From Lepidodermella squamata (Eukaryota > Gastrotricha), in NCBI GenBank assembly GCA_047495785.1, contig JBLDXI010000028.1, positions 124,001-188,000 of the forward strand: a stretch of DNA of 64,000 bases. Reading direction: 5' to 3'. The notes below the pieces were generated by a model that ran no database searches, had not been told where the DNA came from, and saw only the letters and a program-made list of their open reading frames with translations. Of this stretch, positions 26,014 to 36,722 are shown piece by piece. A program made the translations under genes and the position numbers. Positions within the stretch are counted from its first letter, which is position 1; each line of letters begins with the position of its first letter.

Positions 26014-26393
26014 CTATTCGTACATAGTTTTGCGCGATTTTTCAGAGTTTTTCAAATGAGTGTGGAAATTCGAGATTTGACGATGATACCATGGAATTTC
26101 ACAGGGAGATGCAGCAAAGTGAGGCCTATCTAGTGGTCAAATTTCGTCAGATTATCTTCCAAAGTACTCACGCTAGGGTCGAGAAAAACAATTCAAATAA
26201 TGATATTTTGCGAATCTACCTTAGGGGGTCCAATGGTGATTTTTTTGAGTGGAGATAGGCCTGATGGTCAGCTATCAGCACGCAAAAAATTAGATTGATG
26301 GGATGAAAATTGAGCAAGCCGTTTATCTTAGAAAAAAGCATATCGAAACTATGTACGAATAGCAATTTTCGCGTACATACTATGTACGAATAG
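26014..26393. repeat. Inverted repeat, possible non-autonomous DNA transposon
   Basis: CTATTCGTACATAGTTT at 26014-26030 is the exact reverse complement of 26346-26362, and a second partial copy of the right arm (ACTATGTACGAATAG) follows at 26379-26393. The arms are about 330 bases apart. I see no clear target-site duplication, so the outer boundaries are uncertain. Confidence 0.5.
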
Positions 26394-26769
26394 ACATTCC
26401 GTTCTTAAATTTCGATTTACATTTTGGGCCTTAAATTAGATGTTATCCCTCGCTTCTCTTTTCTGCCAACAATTCTGGGATCCTTTTATAATTATTCGCG
26501 AGAGCAATAGTTATGATCTTGATGGTTGACCTAACGTTTAAAACTACCTTCAATTAATGGGAGAACCTTGTGAGTGGGCGGGAGTATTACTCAACTGTAT
26601 TGTCGGTTCATAGCGGAGCATGGCCATACTAGCAAAAGAGTTATGATACGCCTAGTGGAAATTTGTGACAGACTTTCCCGATTTCTGCAAGTTTGCTTAC
26701 GGGAAAACATGGATGAGCGTGGTATTCCTATCGCCTCCGTATTAGATAATCTTCAAAAGCGCACAACAG

Positions 26770-28887
26770 CTATGCCAGGTCAGGATTTGACGTATGTAGG
26801 ATGAAGCTGCGAGGGTTTATCTCTGCATACACGTTCTCGATACCGTCTACCAAAGCACCTCCTGGTAAGCAGGTGAAAGGCGGCAACTTGGGACCGCGCC
26901 ATAGAGGTGGGAATGGTCGTTCCTGCGTGACCAGCCTCTTTTCGATTTTATCTCGTGCGGCGATTAGACCCGCTACAGCGCTTTGCACTCCACCTATCAC
27001 AAACCCAACGAGACCAGCTGGAACACTTTTTGCGATAGAAAGTGTTAGATCAGCGGCGATGTTCAGTACGTCTTTCTCTGCTGTTTGCGGTGCGCCGTCA
27101 ACTATGTCTTGTAACATACTCCAGACATTTATATAGCTACGGTGGAATTCGCTGATCGCCGAGTTAACTTCTTGTATTATGCTTTGACGTTGATCAGTTT
27201 GCCTGCATCAGTAAAATGAAAGACATTTTTAGTCGGTATCTCGGAATAGTGCCTGGTCATCAAGACTATTCCAGAAGAATGGTCAACAGCGATTACAATC
27301 CGATCGTATAAAAACAAGGGAGAAAAATCAGATTGCAAAAATTATGGCGAATTGTCCAGGCGTTGTTGGAAAACTTTATGCTATCATTTTGGAATGTGAA
27401 CTGGCTAGGTTTAAGGAACATTATTGGAATTATCGGAACCAAAATCTCAAGGAGAGAATTAAGGAAGATCCATTTCGCTTTTTGTTAATTTCAGATGAAT
27501 CATCCGGTCAAACATTTCGTCGTCGGTGCGGCAAAAGTATTAATTCCGTCCAAAATCGTAAAATGAGATTTTTTCAGTTTCGGGCTCAGAATTTAGCGCC
27601 GGTCATTATTCTGAAAACCGCATCTCAAAATTCGCCAGGGATCAAAAGTATTATATCCACTTACGTGCCTTTTTACTACGTCACTTTGTCGGCACAATCA
27701 ACAGTACTATGTCCATGGCATAAGTTCGAAAGGGCACCAAAAGTATTATATCCAGCAAAAAATCGCTCAATCGCGAGCAAAATGGTGATGTAAAAATCGC
27801 TAAAAAGTAAATGCATGCATGAGGAATCGAACCACAGCAGTGCGATGTTGATGCCTAGTGAAAAATAATCCTCTTTGTCCATGCTTAAAAAGAAAAATCG
27901 CCAACAAAATGGATACAGGCACGGGGACTCGAACCACTCTATGTAAAAACACCATAACACAAAAACAAAAAAGTACAAAACAGTAATAATATAATAATAT
28001 CCAACGCATGTCTCGATGGCACAAAAACGGTGCATCACCGGTAAAAATGGCTGGCGCCATTCGATCCGCGCTAATCAACTACCCCTATGTTCGACTCGGT
28101 GACATATTTTACTGAAAATTTCGAAAACAAAGCTGTTTTTTCGATTTATCTCAAAATTAACGCGCTTGGAGCTTGGATATAATACTTTTGGCCGCACCGA
28201 CGACGATTTCTTTATCGTCCGGCATAGTATTGAACTGAATCGAAATACGAATCGAATAATTGAACTGCAGAAGGCAATTTGGCCGATTAGTCTATTTTTG
28301 GCAAAGGACAAATGCGCAGGTAAGCAAAAAGCCAAAACTGCGAGAAAATTGTCCTACTATGAACTATTAACCAGGCTGGACCGGCCCTATATAATAAACG
28401 CAAAAGCCGTCTTGATTTTAGGCAAATGGTAGAAATCGTCCTATCGGCCCTGACTTATATAGGCAAAGTGTTAATGAACTTTTCAGTGATCATAATATAA
28501 CCAATGTGGGACCTTATCAGCTAAAAACTCGTTTACCAGGGTTAAGACTTACCGGGGAAATCCTGTCATTATTAACGTGTCCAGTATGATCTCGACGTCG
28601 CTGAGCATGTCTTGTAGCATGCGCCCATTCGCCGGCATGATGTCACGCCGTGTAGCCAAGTCTGCGGCGTACTCTTGAAAACGCTTCATACGCAAGTAGC
28701 ATTGGATACGCTTGGATTCCATAGATTGACCAGCTTGCAGATCGCAAAGGCTGAAATACGCGCCTTCTAGCGATCTCTTCACTTTGTCCGCCAACACAGT
28801 AAGCGTCACCATATCTCCCGTCAAGCTTTCTGGCGGAGAATTCAACTTGCCAAGAATTTTTATAAAATTAAGATGATTCATATTCAA
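26770..28887 (-). CDS. Gene A: uncharacterised protein, paralogue of gene B
   Basis: Minus strand, exons 28887-28553 and 27202-26770, joined in phase 2 through a GTAAGT donor and a TGCAG acceptor, giving 255 residues. I do not recognise the family. It is predicted mostly helical: exon 1 carries SLEGAYFSLCDLQ and an amphipathic region, exon 2 has QSIIQEVNSAISEF, an LQDIV..PQT motif, then a long Gly/Ala-rich hydrophobic stretch (SVPAGLVGFVIGGVQSAVAG) that could be a buried or membrane-active hairpin, and a Pro-rich tail with WRGPKLPP..CLPGG. No signal peptide is evident. The same motifs in the same order, and an intron of the same phase at the same place, occur in gene B (33187-34109). The intron holds a 688-bp inverted-repeat transposon. 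Function unknown. Confidence 0.62.
27518..28205. mobile_element. MITE family 1, copy 1 (inside the intron of gene A)
   Basis: The left end CGTCGTCGGTGCGGCAAAAG is the reverse complement of the right end (one extra G), giving terminal inverted repeats of about 24 bp. The element is flanked by ATTT at 27514-27517 and 28206-28209, a 4-bp target-site duplication. Variants of the subterminal motif AAAAGTATTATATCCA recur inside (near 27643 and 27737), as transposase-binding repeats often do. It contains no transposase. A 4-bp duplication fits superfamilies such as Sola, Chapaev or Ginger, but the class cannot be fixed. It lies wholly in the gene A intron. Confidence 0.85.
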
Positions 28888-29337
28888 TATTTTCGCAGAT
28901 AAACTATGCCATTACGCTATGTTTGCAACTTATGCGTTATCTGATAACAATGTTTGAATTTCGAGATTTAAATTTACACGGCGCATTAACCTGCTGCGCT
29001 CAATTTAAAGGTGCGCAGCTCAAATGCTTACTCAGTAGCAGTAGTATAACACGCCGTAATTGAAGCGCAATTATTTATCCTTGATATCAATTTTCTCACC
29101 CATGAAAAGATAATGCCAAGATCATTTCTTTCTCCATGTTCTCACCATGAAAACATATTGACATATTGACATTTTCATGTTTAATGATAGTGTTGATATG
29201 GCCCAAACCTAAGGCTGTCTTTGAGACTGACGATGTTTACGAGGAAAATATTCATGTTTATGTACATTTCGCATTGGCCGGTTGAGGCTCAGGGATGTGA
29301 ACCATCCGTTTACTATATAAAAATATAGCCGACAAAT

Positions 29338-29953
29338 CGTCATTGGTGCGGCTAAAAGTCCTATGTCCATCAAAAATCGAAATTGAGTTTTTTCCAGTTC
29401 CTGACTCAGTTTTTCACGCTGGTCAATAATATGAAAACCGCATTTCAAAATTCGCCAGGGATCAAAAGTCCTATCTCCACATTCGTGGATTTTTTTCCAG
29501 GTCATTCTTTTTCCATCAGAAAAAGTGCTATCTCCATGGCATGAGTTCGAATAGGGCACAAAAAGTGCTATGTGCATCACAAAAATTATTCGATCACGAC
29601 AAAAAATGGCGATGACTCAGTGCGGTATTCGATGCCAAGTGAAAATAAGTCGCCACAAATCGGCCAAAAATGAATGCTTTCGCAAGGACTCGAACCACAA
29701 CCTTAAAAAAACACGAACAAAATATGAAAAAATCCACCAAAAAGTCCTATCTGCAGCGAATGTCCTTTTATTGTGCAATAACGGTGCATCACCGGTAAAA
29801 ATGGCCGGCGCCATTCGATCCGCCGGGTTTGATTACCCCTATTTTTGACATCATTGACATTTTTTACTGAAAATTTTGGAAATAAAGCTGTTTTTTCAAT
29901 TTATCTCGAAATAAATTGTTTTGGACATAGGACTTTTAGCCGCACCAACGACG
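29338..29953. mobile_element. MITE family 1, copy 2 (upstream of gene A)
   Basis: Same family and orientation as 27518-28205. The left end CGTCATTGGTGCGGCTAAAA matches the reverse complement of the right end with one mismatch over about 32 bp. AAAT flanks both ends (29334-29337, 29954-29957), again a 4-bp duplication. The subterminal motif AAAAGTSCTATSTSCA recurs about five times inside (near 29352, 29463, 29522, 29559, 29740). The shared block around the string CACCGGTAAAAATGGC is nearly identical in both copies. Confidence 0.85.
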
Positions 29954-31040
29954 AAATATTGCGGTGCCCGGGCCGACGTAGAGAGATGCGCCCTTTCTTT
30001 TTTTAGCAACAGCCAGTTGAGCTGCGCAGTTGCCAACGACCTCGATAGAAGTAATGAAAATCGCACGATTGTGACCGTACTTAATTATAAAACTATTAAG
30101 CGCGACCCGATTTTCAGTCGATGGCTCCATCTTTAAAAAAATATGGGTGGGTGATTTTCAAGCGATGTTCTCCTCCTCGGCATAAAGGCCGCGCAATGAG
30201 ATAAATTAGCTTTTTCATATCCAACGAAAATGATGCTGTTGGAAGCCTTCGAATTTGAGCATTCGAATTTTAAAAGCGAATGTTGATTTGCTGATGAAAC
30301 TATTGATGAAAATGAAAAATGACTGCTTTTCAGTCATGTTTCGCCTTTTCACAGAAATGATTGAGCCGCCACAAGTGAAAACCGTGGGTTACGCAATTCT
30401 GTAAAATTTTCGCCAGAGTGCAAAGGGTTTGATTTGTCGAAAATGACTTTTCAGCCGATTCTACTGCAGTTTTTCACGAGGAATCTCATGGTGCAATCCG
30501 ATTTCATCCCCGATTCATACTTTTCATGCTATAAACCTATAGTGAAGACGTCAAAAATCTAAAATTTCACACTCATCTAGCTTTTGCGCACAACCGGAGG
30601 TGCGCGTCAAAAACGCATTTTTCGCGCGAGAACCCCATATTCCTTTTGAAGCTTGTTGCTTGCAGTATGTTTAGACACAAAAACCGCCAATAAATTCCAA
30701 ACCTGACCTTTGTCGTCATTGCGTCGAATGCGTGCGATCGAAAATTCGCGCTATGAAATCGTCGTTTTTATTTGTTTTCATCTATCTTTCCCAACAATCA
30801 TACGCAGATGTATCATTTGGCTTATTTCTCAACATTTCATCGTAAATCATGTCAATTTCTGGAAATTAGATGTCCCTCGAACTAGGAGGAGGAAAACTTG
30901 GTGCGCTAGAATTAAGTTGAGTGACTATAGAATTAAATGGGACTTGATAGCAAGCAGAAACGCAGACATTTCAGCCTATTCCGAACAAAGGCACCTTATG
31001 GCTATAGGATTCAATCGTCTGAGTTACCTGGGCAAATAAT

Positions 31041-31209
31041 GGGTGCGTTTCTTTATTCTGTTGAATTTTATTTTATTCTTGTTGTTTTTAAGCAAAATAA
31101 ACTCGCGTGCCTCTTAACATGTGTAAAACACACCGGCTTTAAAGAAATGTCATGTTTTTTTCGATTTTATAAAACAAAAAATCAGAAACACGAGTTTAGA
31201 AACGCACCC
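31041..31209. mobile_element. Short MITE, 169 bp
   Basis: The left end GGGTGCGTTTCT (31041-31052) is the exact reverse complement of the right end AGAAACGCACCC (31198-31209). AAT lies directly before and after, a possible 3-bp target-site duplication. The interior is AT-rich and non-coding. A 3-bp AT-rich duplication would fit PIF/Harbinger-like elements, but this is a guess. Confidence 0.65.
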
Positions 31210-31489
31210 AATATCAGGGCACATATTCTCGAAGCTTCAGGTTAAGTGCAAATTAATGTTATGTCTGTGCTAAAATGCCAAAACTTGAATTTTCAACAAG
31301 GACAAAAATATCGCGTAAAATTTGTTTGCGATTGATCTCTGTGATCTCTGATTTCATTCCCTTATTCGATTATTCTGACTACTCTTTGAATATTAGTTCG
31401 GTTACCATACAGGGGTGAAGTGAGGGCGCAACATTGTAATGAGCGGTGACGAAAATTTCTAAAATTTCGCTATCAAAATCTCTATTATT

Positions 31490-31563
31490 CTGTTTCCTCG
31501 AATTTTGTACCATCATATTTTTTTCATGAATAAATTTTTCGAAATAAAATAATAATAATAATA
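31490..31563 (+). mobile_element. LINE 3' tail, strongly 5'-truncated copy
   Basis: The segment from CTGTTTCCTCGAATTTTG to a (AAT)n tail matches 38182-38262 with only a few differences. That second copy follows a LINE reverse-transcriptase C-terminus, so this is the 3' UTR and microsatellite tail of the same element family. Only the last 70 or so bases remain, typical of truncated target-primed insertion. Confidence 0.8.
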
Positions 31564-32318
31564 TTACCAGGTTGAAAATGATCAAGCTTTTAGACGACGC
31601 TCTATTTATTTATCTATGGTGTGGCTTTATGGCTATCACTACATTTTTGGCGCGCTTTTTGGCGTTGGTTGATACTCGAACGCAGCGCGTTGGTTGGCAG
31701 GACTAATAAAGAATAAAGCAAAGGTCCATTCAAATTAAAGCGAGAAAAACGAGGGAAATGTAACAGTTGTTGGTGCAACGCAAAAAATGGTTAGTTTGAG
31801 GATGATACGTGGTTCGTACGCCCATTATACATCAAAATTCTGATGTTCTCATTTGTGGAGGCTCAATTGCAAATGCTGTCAGGTGACATTCATGATTCAT
31901 GCCCATATAATTTTTTTCGATGAAAATGGCAATGAAACCGGCAACAGTTTTATTATTTCCTTACTTTAAATGTGAAATAATCAGCGCGAGCGAAATGAGA
32001 AGAATCAAGGGCTGGCGTGATGAGTATTTCAATTTTTCAATTATCATGTTTTATTTAAATAAACCGTTCGGAGTGCAGGTGTATGCCAGCCCGAGGGCAC
32101 CAAGCATTTAGAAGTGCATATAGGGTGTGGATAATAATATAAAGAACGGAGAGAGACTAGGTGATTCTATAATTTAATCATATTTTCACAGAGATTACAC
32201 AGTAAATATGTAGGATAGACTTTAGGGTTGTAGCAGTTTTTGAACATGTTACGCAGTATTAGCGTTTTTTAGCGTAGTGATAACATAGTAGTAAATTGAT
32301 TGTTTAAGAGTTAAGCGA

Positions 32319-33038
32319 TTATGTTGGATATGCATATTTTTTGTAGTCGTTTCGCCATTTATTTGCTAGTTTAAGAAGAACAGATAGGTTAATTTCAATC
32401 GGACTTGAACACTCGATCAGCGCAATTAGAAGTAGGTTCGCGTGGTTAACAATAGGATGTCTAAAGTTCTGTGTTGACGGCAAGGTCTCATTGCAGTTGA
32501 AGATAAGATGAAGAAGTAGATCGTAGGGTTTATATAATTGCATGTCACAGTATATACATTTAGTTACGCCAATTACGTACTGGAAAGGTTTAAAAAGTGA
32601 ATTCGTTCTTATTTTAGCCAGAGTTTGTGAATCGTGAATGTCGAAAACTTCAAAATATTCTGTCCATTTGGAAAAATAGTTGTTGCTAAATAAATTGTTG
32701 TCGTTGTAGGCGGTTTTCAGGTTATATAAAATTATATTTTTATCTCGTAGAATCAGAAATTTTTTATATTCTTCGATCAGTTCAGATATTTCACGCTCAG
32801 ATGCGTCGAAAATATGTTCAAATTTGTCTTTTATGACCTCGGTTTTTAGGTTTTTGTAAATGTGACTGCAAAGGCTGTCATTCACTTCAAGGACTTTAAA
32901 ACTCTCTTGTAATAGCGAGTTTTTCGTACGGAATTTCAGCGAAAAGTAATGTTTTAGGGCTGTTATCATCAATGTTATAGATGGCGGCTCTATATAGAAT
33001 TCTCGCGCCACGAGTTCATGAGTATAAACCAAAATCAA
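32319..33038 (-). pseudogene. Non-LTR retrotransposon ORF2 C-terminal fragment (RT-associated zinc-binding region)
   Basis: An uninterrupted 239-residue reading frame, much more AT-rich than the host exons. Near its C-terminus it has CIYCDMQLYKPYDLLLHLI followed by FNC, i.e. C-x2-C ... H-L-x3-C, preceded by LAKIRTNSLF. That order (L-x-x-[IL]-R-T, then C-x2-C-H-C) is the zinc-binding region found after the reverse transcriptase in many LINEs. No RT catalytic motif is present. It ends 133 bases downstream of the gene B stop codon, on the same strand. A host gene of unknown function is the alternative, since the frame is intact. Confidence 0.5.
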
Positions 33039-33186
33039 AATTGAAATTCAACATTGAAATCCGAGGCGAAAGGGATCAGAAATTTTACAGCTGATTACAG
33101 ATCATGGCATCAGATCGATGAAATTGGAAGCTAAGAACGGGTTAACAAACTAGCAACATCAATAAAATCGTTGCATTTTTAACATG

Positions 33187-34109
33187 TCAATAGGCGTGAA
33201 CATGCCAATTATTCGCGGCGATTTCGCCGTCTAAAAAATCTGGCTCGACGTTGAAAAGTTGCTGATCTTCAATGCCTTCATCTTCAGCGCCGCCGCCGTC
33301 GCCACCTCCAACGTTGTCTTCAAGATTTTGCAGATGATGTATTAAGCCGCCATCGGCTTCTTCGAAATGAGGCGGATTGTTCCAGTGGCCGGGCAGAAGC
33401 GGCAGTGGCTGAAGCGGTGCTCCGTTCCAGCGAGGCGCCTTGAGACACTTTTTGGCGTTTTCGCCGCCCACCATACCGTCGACTTGCGCGTTGTATCTTC
33501 GCCGCGCCTCCCACACGAATATCGCCGCAGCGACGCCGGCGCCAAGGCTGTTGCAGGCGTTCCGAACCGCGACGAATGCAAGGGCGCTTGGGGTTAGTTG
33601 CCAAGCCGCGTCACGAATGGCCCGCTGAAGAGCAGCCATGTGCGTCTGAGGCGTTTCGTTGATGATGGCCTGGAGACAAGGCCACGCTTCAGCGGCGTAA
33701 GTAGCCCTGAAGTTATCGATCGCAGCGTTCAATGCAGCCAGGTGAGCATCGTATTGGTCTGCGGCACTATTCGGAGCAATTACATAAAATTAATTACGAC
33801 AAATAAATAATCACTATGATTAATCGGTAGAAAAATATGTAAAACGTACACTTGATGCCACGGTAGTTGTAGCAAGTCAGCGATAGCGCTGACGATTTCG
33901 TCGAAACGCTCGAGTGGCAGCCGAACACGTGGAGCAAGGCCCTCGAGATGGAGCAGGTGGTCTAGTCGGTGGCGCAGCTGCAGGAATTCTTGGTGGCAGT
34001 TCGTGCGCCGCGCATCGAGATGCGGCTCGAGGAGCAGCATACACAGGCTTGGGTATGCGCTTTCCAGCCTTGACACGACGTTGCGTGCCGCTGCTATTCT
34101 CAAGTTCAT
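33187..34109 (-). CDS. Gene B: uncharacterised protein, paralogue of gene A
   Basis: Minus strand, exons 34109-33850 and 33766-33187, joined in phase 2 (donor GTACGT, acceptor AATAG), giving 279 residues. Exon 1 has SRLESAYPSLCMLLLEPHLD, matching gene A SLEGAYFSLCDLQ. Exon 2 has DQYDAHLAALNAAIDNF, LQAIINETPQTHM, then a small-residue hydrophobic stretch (NACNSLGAGVAAAIFVWE), and the Pro/Trp motif PRWNGAPLQPLPLLPG, all in gene A order. The tail is specific to B: Gly/Asp/Glu-rich (VGGGDGGGAEDEGIEDQQ). No signal peptide or known domain is evident. The second exon is GC-rich like other host exons. A 417-bp MITE lies 126 bases upstream of the start. Function unknown; presence of two diverged copies with intact frames argues for real genes. 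Confidence 0.65.
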
Positions 34110-34234
34110 GGTTACGAAAAAGCGTTACAGAAAAGTTGAAAAAAGGTGAAGTGGCTCCACGGACTTGCCCAGAGTGGCTTTTTCAACGCCTTCGCCTCGC
34201 TTCTTCTATACTGCGACATCTGTGTCACATCTAA

Positions 34235-34651
34235 CATGAGACGTACCAGGATGCAGCGGCTTCGAAGCTCCCATTATCCGGGTTTGCGTAAAAAAATCAC
34301 GTGATGTGTCTAGCACAAGTGTGCATAATAATGACTTTCGATGGCAAATTTTTTATTGAATATAAAATTAATTTGCCATCGAAAATAAAAATCATAATTG
34401 AAAACAAAATAACAGATCTTTTCGCGACCCGCCGTTTTCTTTAAGATCGAGATCTTCAGGCCACTGCAAAAAACTGATCTTTGCGTAAAAACGTGATTTT
34501 CATGAATGAGATTTTTTGCTGGTCGCAGAAGAAAAATAACGATAGCTGCTAATGAGGTTATTTTTAGCCACGACGACCTTTGGACCTTATTAAAAAATAA
34601 CACAAAAATCAGGCATCTAAATCGAGGCGCTGCGTCCTGGTACGTCTCATG
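34235..34651. mobile_element. hAT-like MITE, 417 bp, upstream of gene B
   Basis: Terminal inverted repeats of 24 bp (34235-34258 and 34628-34651, beginning CATGAGACGTACCAGGA) differ at one position. Both ends are flanked by ACATCTAA (34227-34234 and 34652-34659), a perfect 8-bp target-site duplication, as made by hAT-type transposases. Inside is a hairpin: TTTCGATGGCAAATT at 34336-34350 against its reverse complement at 34370-34384. No transposase is encoded. Confidence 0.88.
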
Positions 34652-35739
34652 ACATCTAAGGGAGAGCCGCCGCGGCCGCAATGGCCGCAACTCCGTAATT
34701 TAAATATTGGCATTGATCGGCGCTTTATTCAAAGGCATGATAACAAGGTGGCGCAAAACTCCGGCCAGGTCTGTGTCGGAAGAGTTTTATCATTCATGTT
34801 ATCTAAGAGATATCATGCTTGGTTTAGTGAAAATGATGGCTAGAATTTTTTGGGTTAAAAGAAACGATCTGGTCACATTTGCTGTTCGATTTTCCTCGCG
34901 GTTACAATCTAAAGCTATCTAAGTTAGTGGAAAATGTTGGTGCTTTGTTCCCCGACAGACTATATCTAGAAAATAATGGGGTATTAGGGCGATGACTTGG
35001 CCTTCTGTCATAGAGACGTTCAGGGCAGGCTCTGTATCGCCGCAGGATGGTCATTATAAACGCTTTCGAGAACGTTTTCATGCACTTCTTATGTCGAGGG
35101 AATAATTGCAATCTCTTTTTGATAAAATCCAGACATACTTCGAGCCTTAATAGCTACCAGAGTCACGTAGAAGAATAGTTTCACTGGGCGTCCGCTAACC
35201 TCGAACTAACCCTGTAATTTGATCAATTAACCCTGACGTAATATAACCTTGTCAACCTGCAGGGAGGCGAAATAATGGTATATTTTGACAAACCCTTACT
35301 TGTCTACAACTTTTCTAATAATTTGCGGGCCGCAATAAACCTCCTTCTGGTCGTGGGAGGGTGGCAAACTCTAAAAAATGGCTCAAAATGGGCTCTTTTT
35401 GAAGGTAGGTCACACCTATATCCAAGCTGGCCAAATCTAAAAAATTGACATAGGACCGCTTTTAAACGTTCTCCGTTATAATTCAACCCCAACAGCATCG
35501 ATATAAACGGAAAACAACTCTTAGATCGCAATCTTTTGTGGTTCGTGAATGAAAAATGAAGTTTTACCCAATACGCAAAACATTATGGCGCATAGTGTAT
35601 ATCTAAAGTCTGCCGCGAAACAATGATCATGAAAAGCTACCTGTTGTCGTGAAAAAAGCACGCAGGCGCCGGCCCATTTTGATGAAAAACGCTCACAAAT
35701 CAAATAGACCAATCCAATTTGAGAATGGTATGCCAAGTG

Positions 35740-36156
35740 TGCACCCTAAATTTAGGGTCCCAGCACTAGATTTCCCCTAAATAGGGTTTTTCGGATTTCT
35801 AGTCTTCACTGGAATATCTAATTGTTTGTTATCACGTCAAACCGATAGACCTTCATATTACACGTATTTCGCGCTATGAACGGTAAATTTACGAATAATA
35901 CTTCATCTATAGAAGTATAGAGCCTATAGAGCCGACATCGATTCTAAGTATCGATATTACAAATCAGTGATTTTTCCAATTTCAGCCGTCTTGCAACCAA
36001 ACATCGATAATTCTTCTACACAGCTTAGAGCATCAAGTAGCTAAAATGACAAATGCCAGGTTCAAGGATGGCATCAGTATCGATCCAAAAGCGAAAACGC
36101 CAAAATCCCAAAGAACCTGAAAAATTTAGTGCTGGAACCTCATATTTAGTGGTGCA
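35740..36156. mobile_element. MITE family 3, fullest copy
   Basis: The left end TGCACCCTAAATTTAGGGTC, continuing CCAGCACTAGA, is an imperfect inverted match to the right end at 36128-36156 (TAGTGCTGGAACC ... TTAGTGGTGCA). Interior strings such as TATCGATATTACAAATCAGT and GATTTTTCC recur at 46421-46655 and 60521-60770, so the family is dispersed. No clean target-site duplication was found. Confidence 0.65.
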
Positions 36157-36336
36157 AATATTTTGACCCATTTGAGAAGTATGAAAATTGGAGGCCGCTA
36201 TTTTCCTCAGCTTGGGTTGGCAAGCGTGCGCTTAAATTACCAAGTTCTCGTTTGGTTATTGCTGATGTGACCGGCAGTTAGTCAATAGAAAATAAAAACT
36301 GACACAACATACAAAACGCGATTATTGAAAGAAACG

Positions 36337-36342
36337 TTTATT
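36337..36342 (-). terminator. Poly(A) signal of importin-7
   Basis: TTTATT on the + strand (AATAAA on the minus strand), about 380 bases downstream of the importin-7 stop codon and in its orientation. Confidence 0.5.
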
Positions 36343-36722
36343 TTTTAATTCGAAAAATTCGAAACATCTCATCCTCTCCCTCCTCACAACATCATCATCA
36401 TCTTTACCTCCATCAGCGGCGGCACCAAAAAAGCAAAACAAATGAACAGCACGCGGCGATGCGCTGTGTATGACACAGCAGAGCGCAAAGCACCGCCGCC
36501 GTTGTTGTAACCTCATCATCAGACACAGCCGATCATCATCCGAGATATCAGGCATTGTTTTATCACATCATCACCATCGTGCTTATATTGGATATAACTA
36601 ACTGCGATGCGCAAGCAAAAAATACCTAAAATAATTTTTTTGCTAAATTTCAGTTCAGGTTTTTGTTGTTGTTGTTTGTATTGAAGTTGAGCAGCCGAGA
36701 ATCATCAGACGCATCTGTTGAT

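Larger units (their letters stand above)
25296..26769. other. Intergenic, with an inverted-repeat element
   Basis: AT-rich spacer between the FAIM-like gene and gene A, which converge here. Apart from the poly(A) signal at 25397 and the inverted repeat at 26014-26393 I see no gene. Confidence 0.5.
28888..33186. other. Spacer between genes A and B, rich in mobile-element remnants
   Basis: Holds MITE family 1 copy 2, a small MITE at 31041-31209, a LINE 3' tail at 31490-31563 and an RT C-terminal fragment at 32319-33038. The rest is AT-rich with no supportable gene. Confidence 0.55.
34660..36722. other. Spacer and importin-7 3' UTR
   Basis: AT-rich, no gene. Contains a third MITE-like family (35740-36156) and, towards 36722, the importin-7 3' UTR with CAT/ATC-rich runs and a minus-strand poly(A) signal. 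Confidence 0.5.

Noticed and set aside
26574-27136. Plus-strand frames opposite gene A exon 2
   Set aside because: They show no similarity to anything nearby, whereas the minus-strand frame aligns with gene B and shares its intron phase.
27823-27935. tRNA genes suggested by B-box sequences
   Set aside because: No acceptor stem, anticodon arm or A-box could be fitted. They are treated as part of the MITE.
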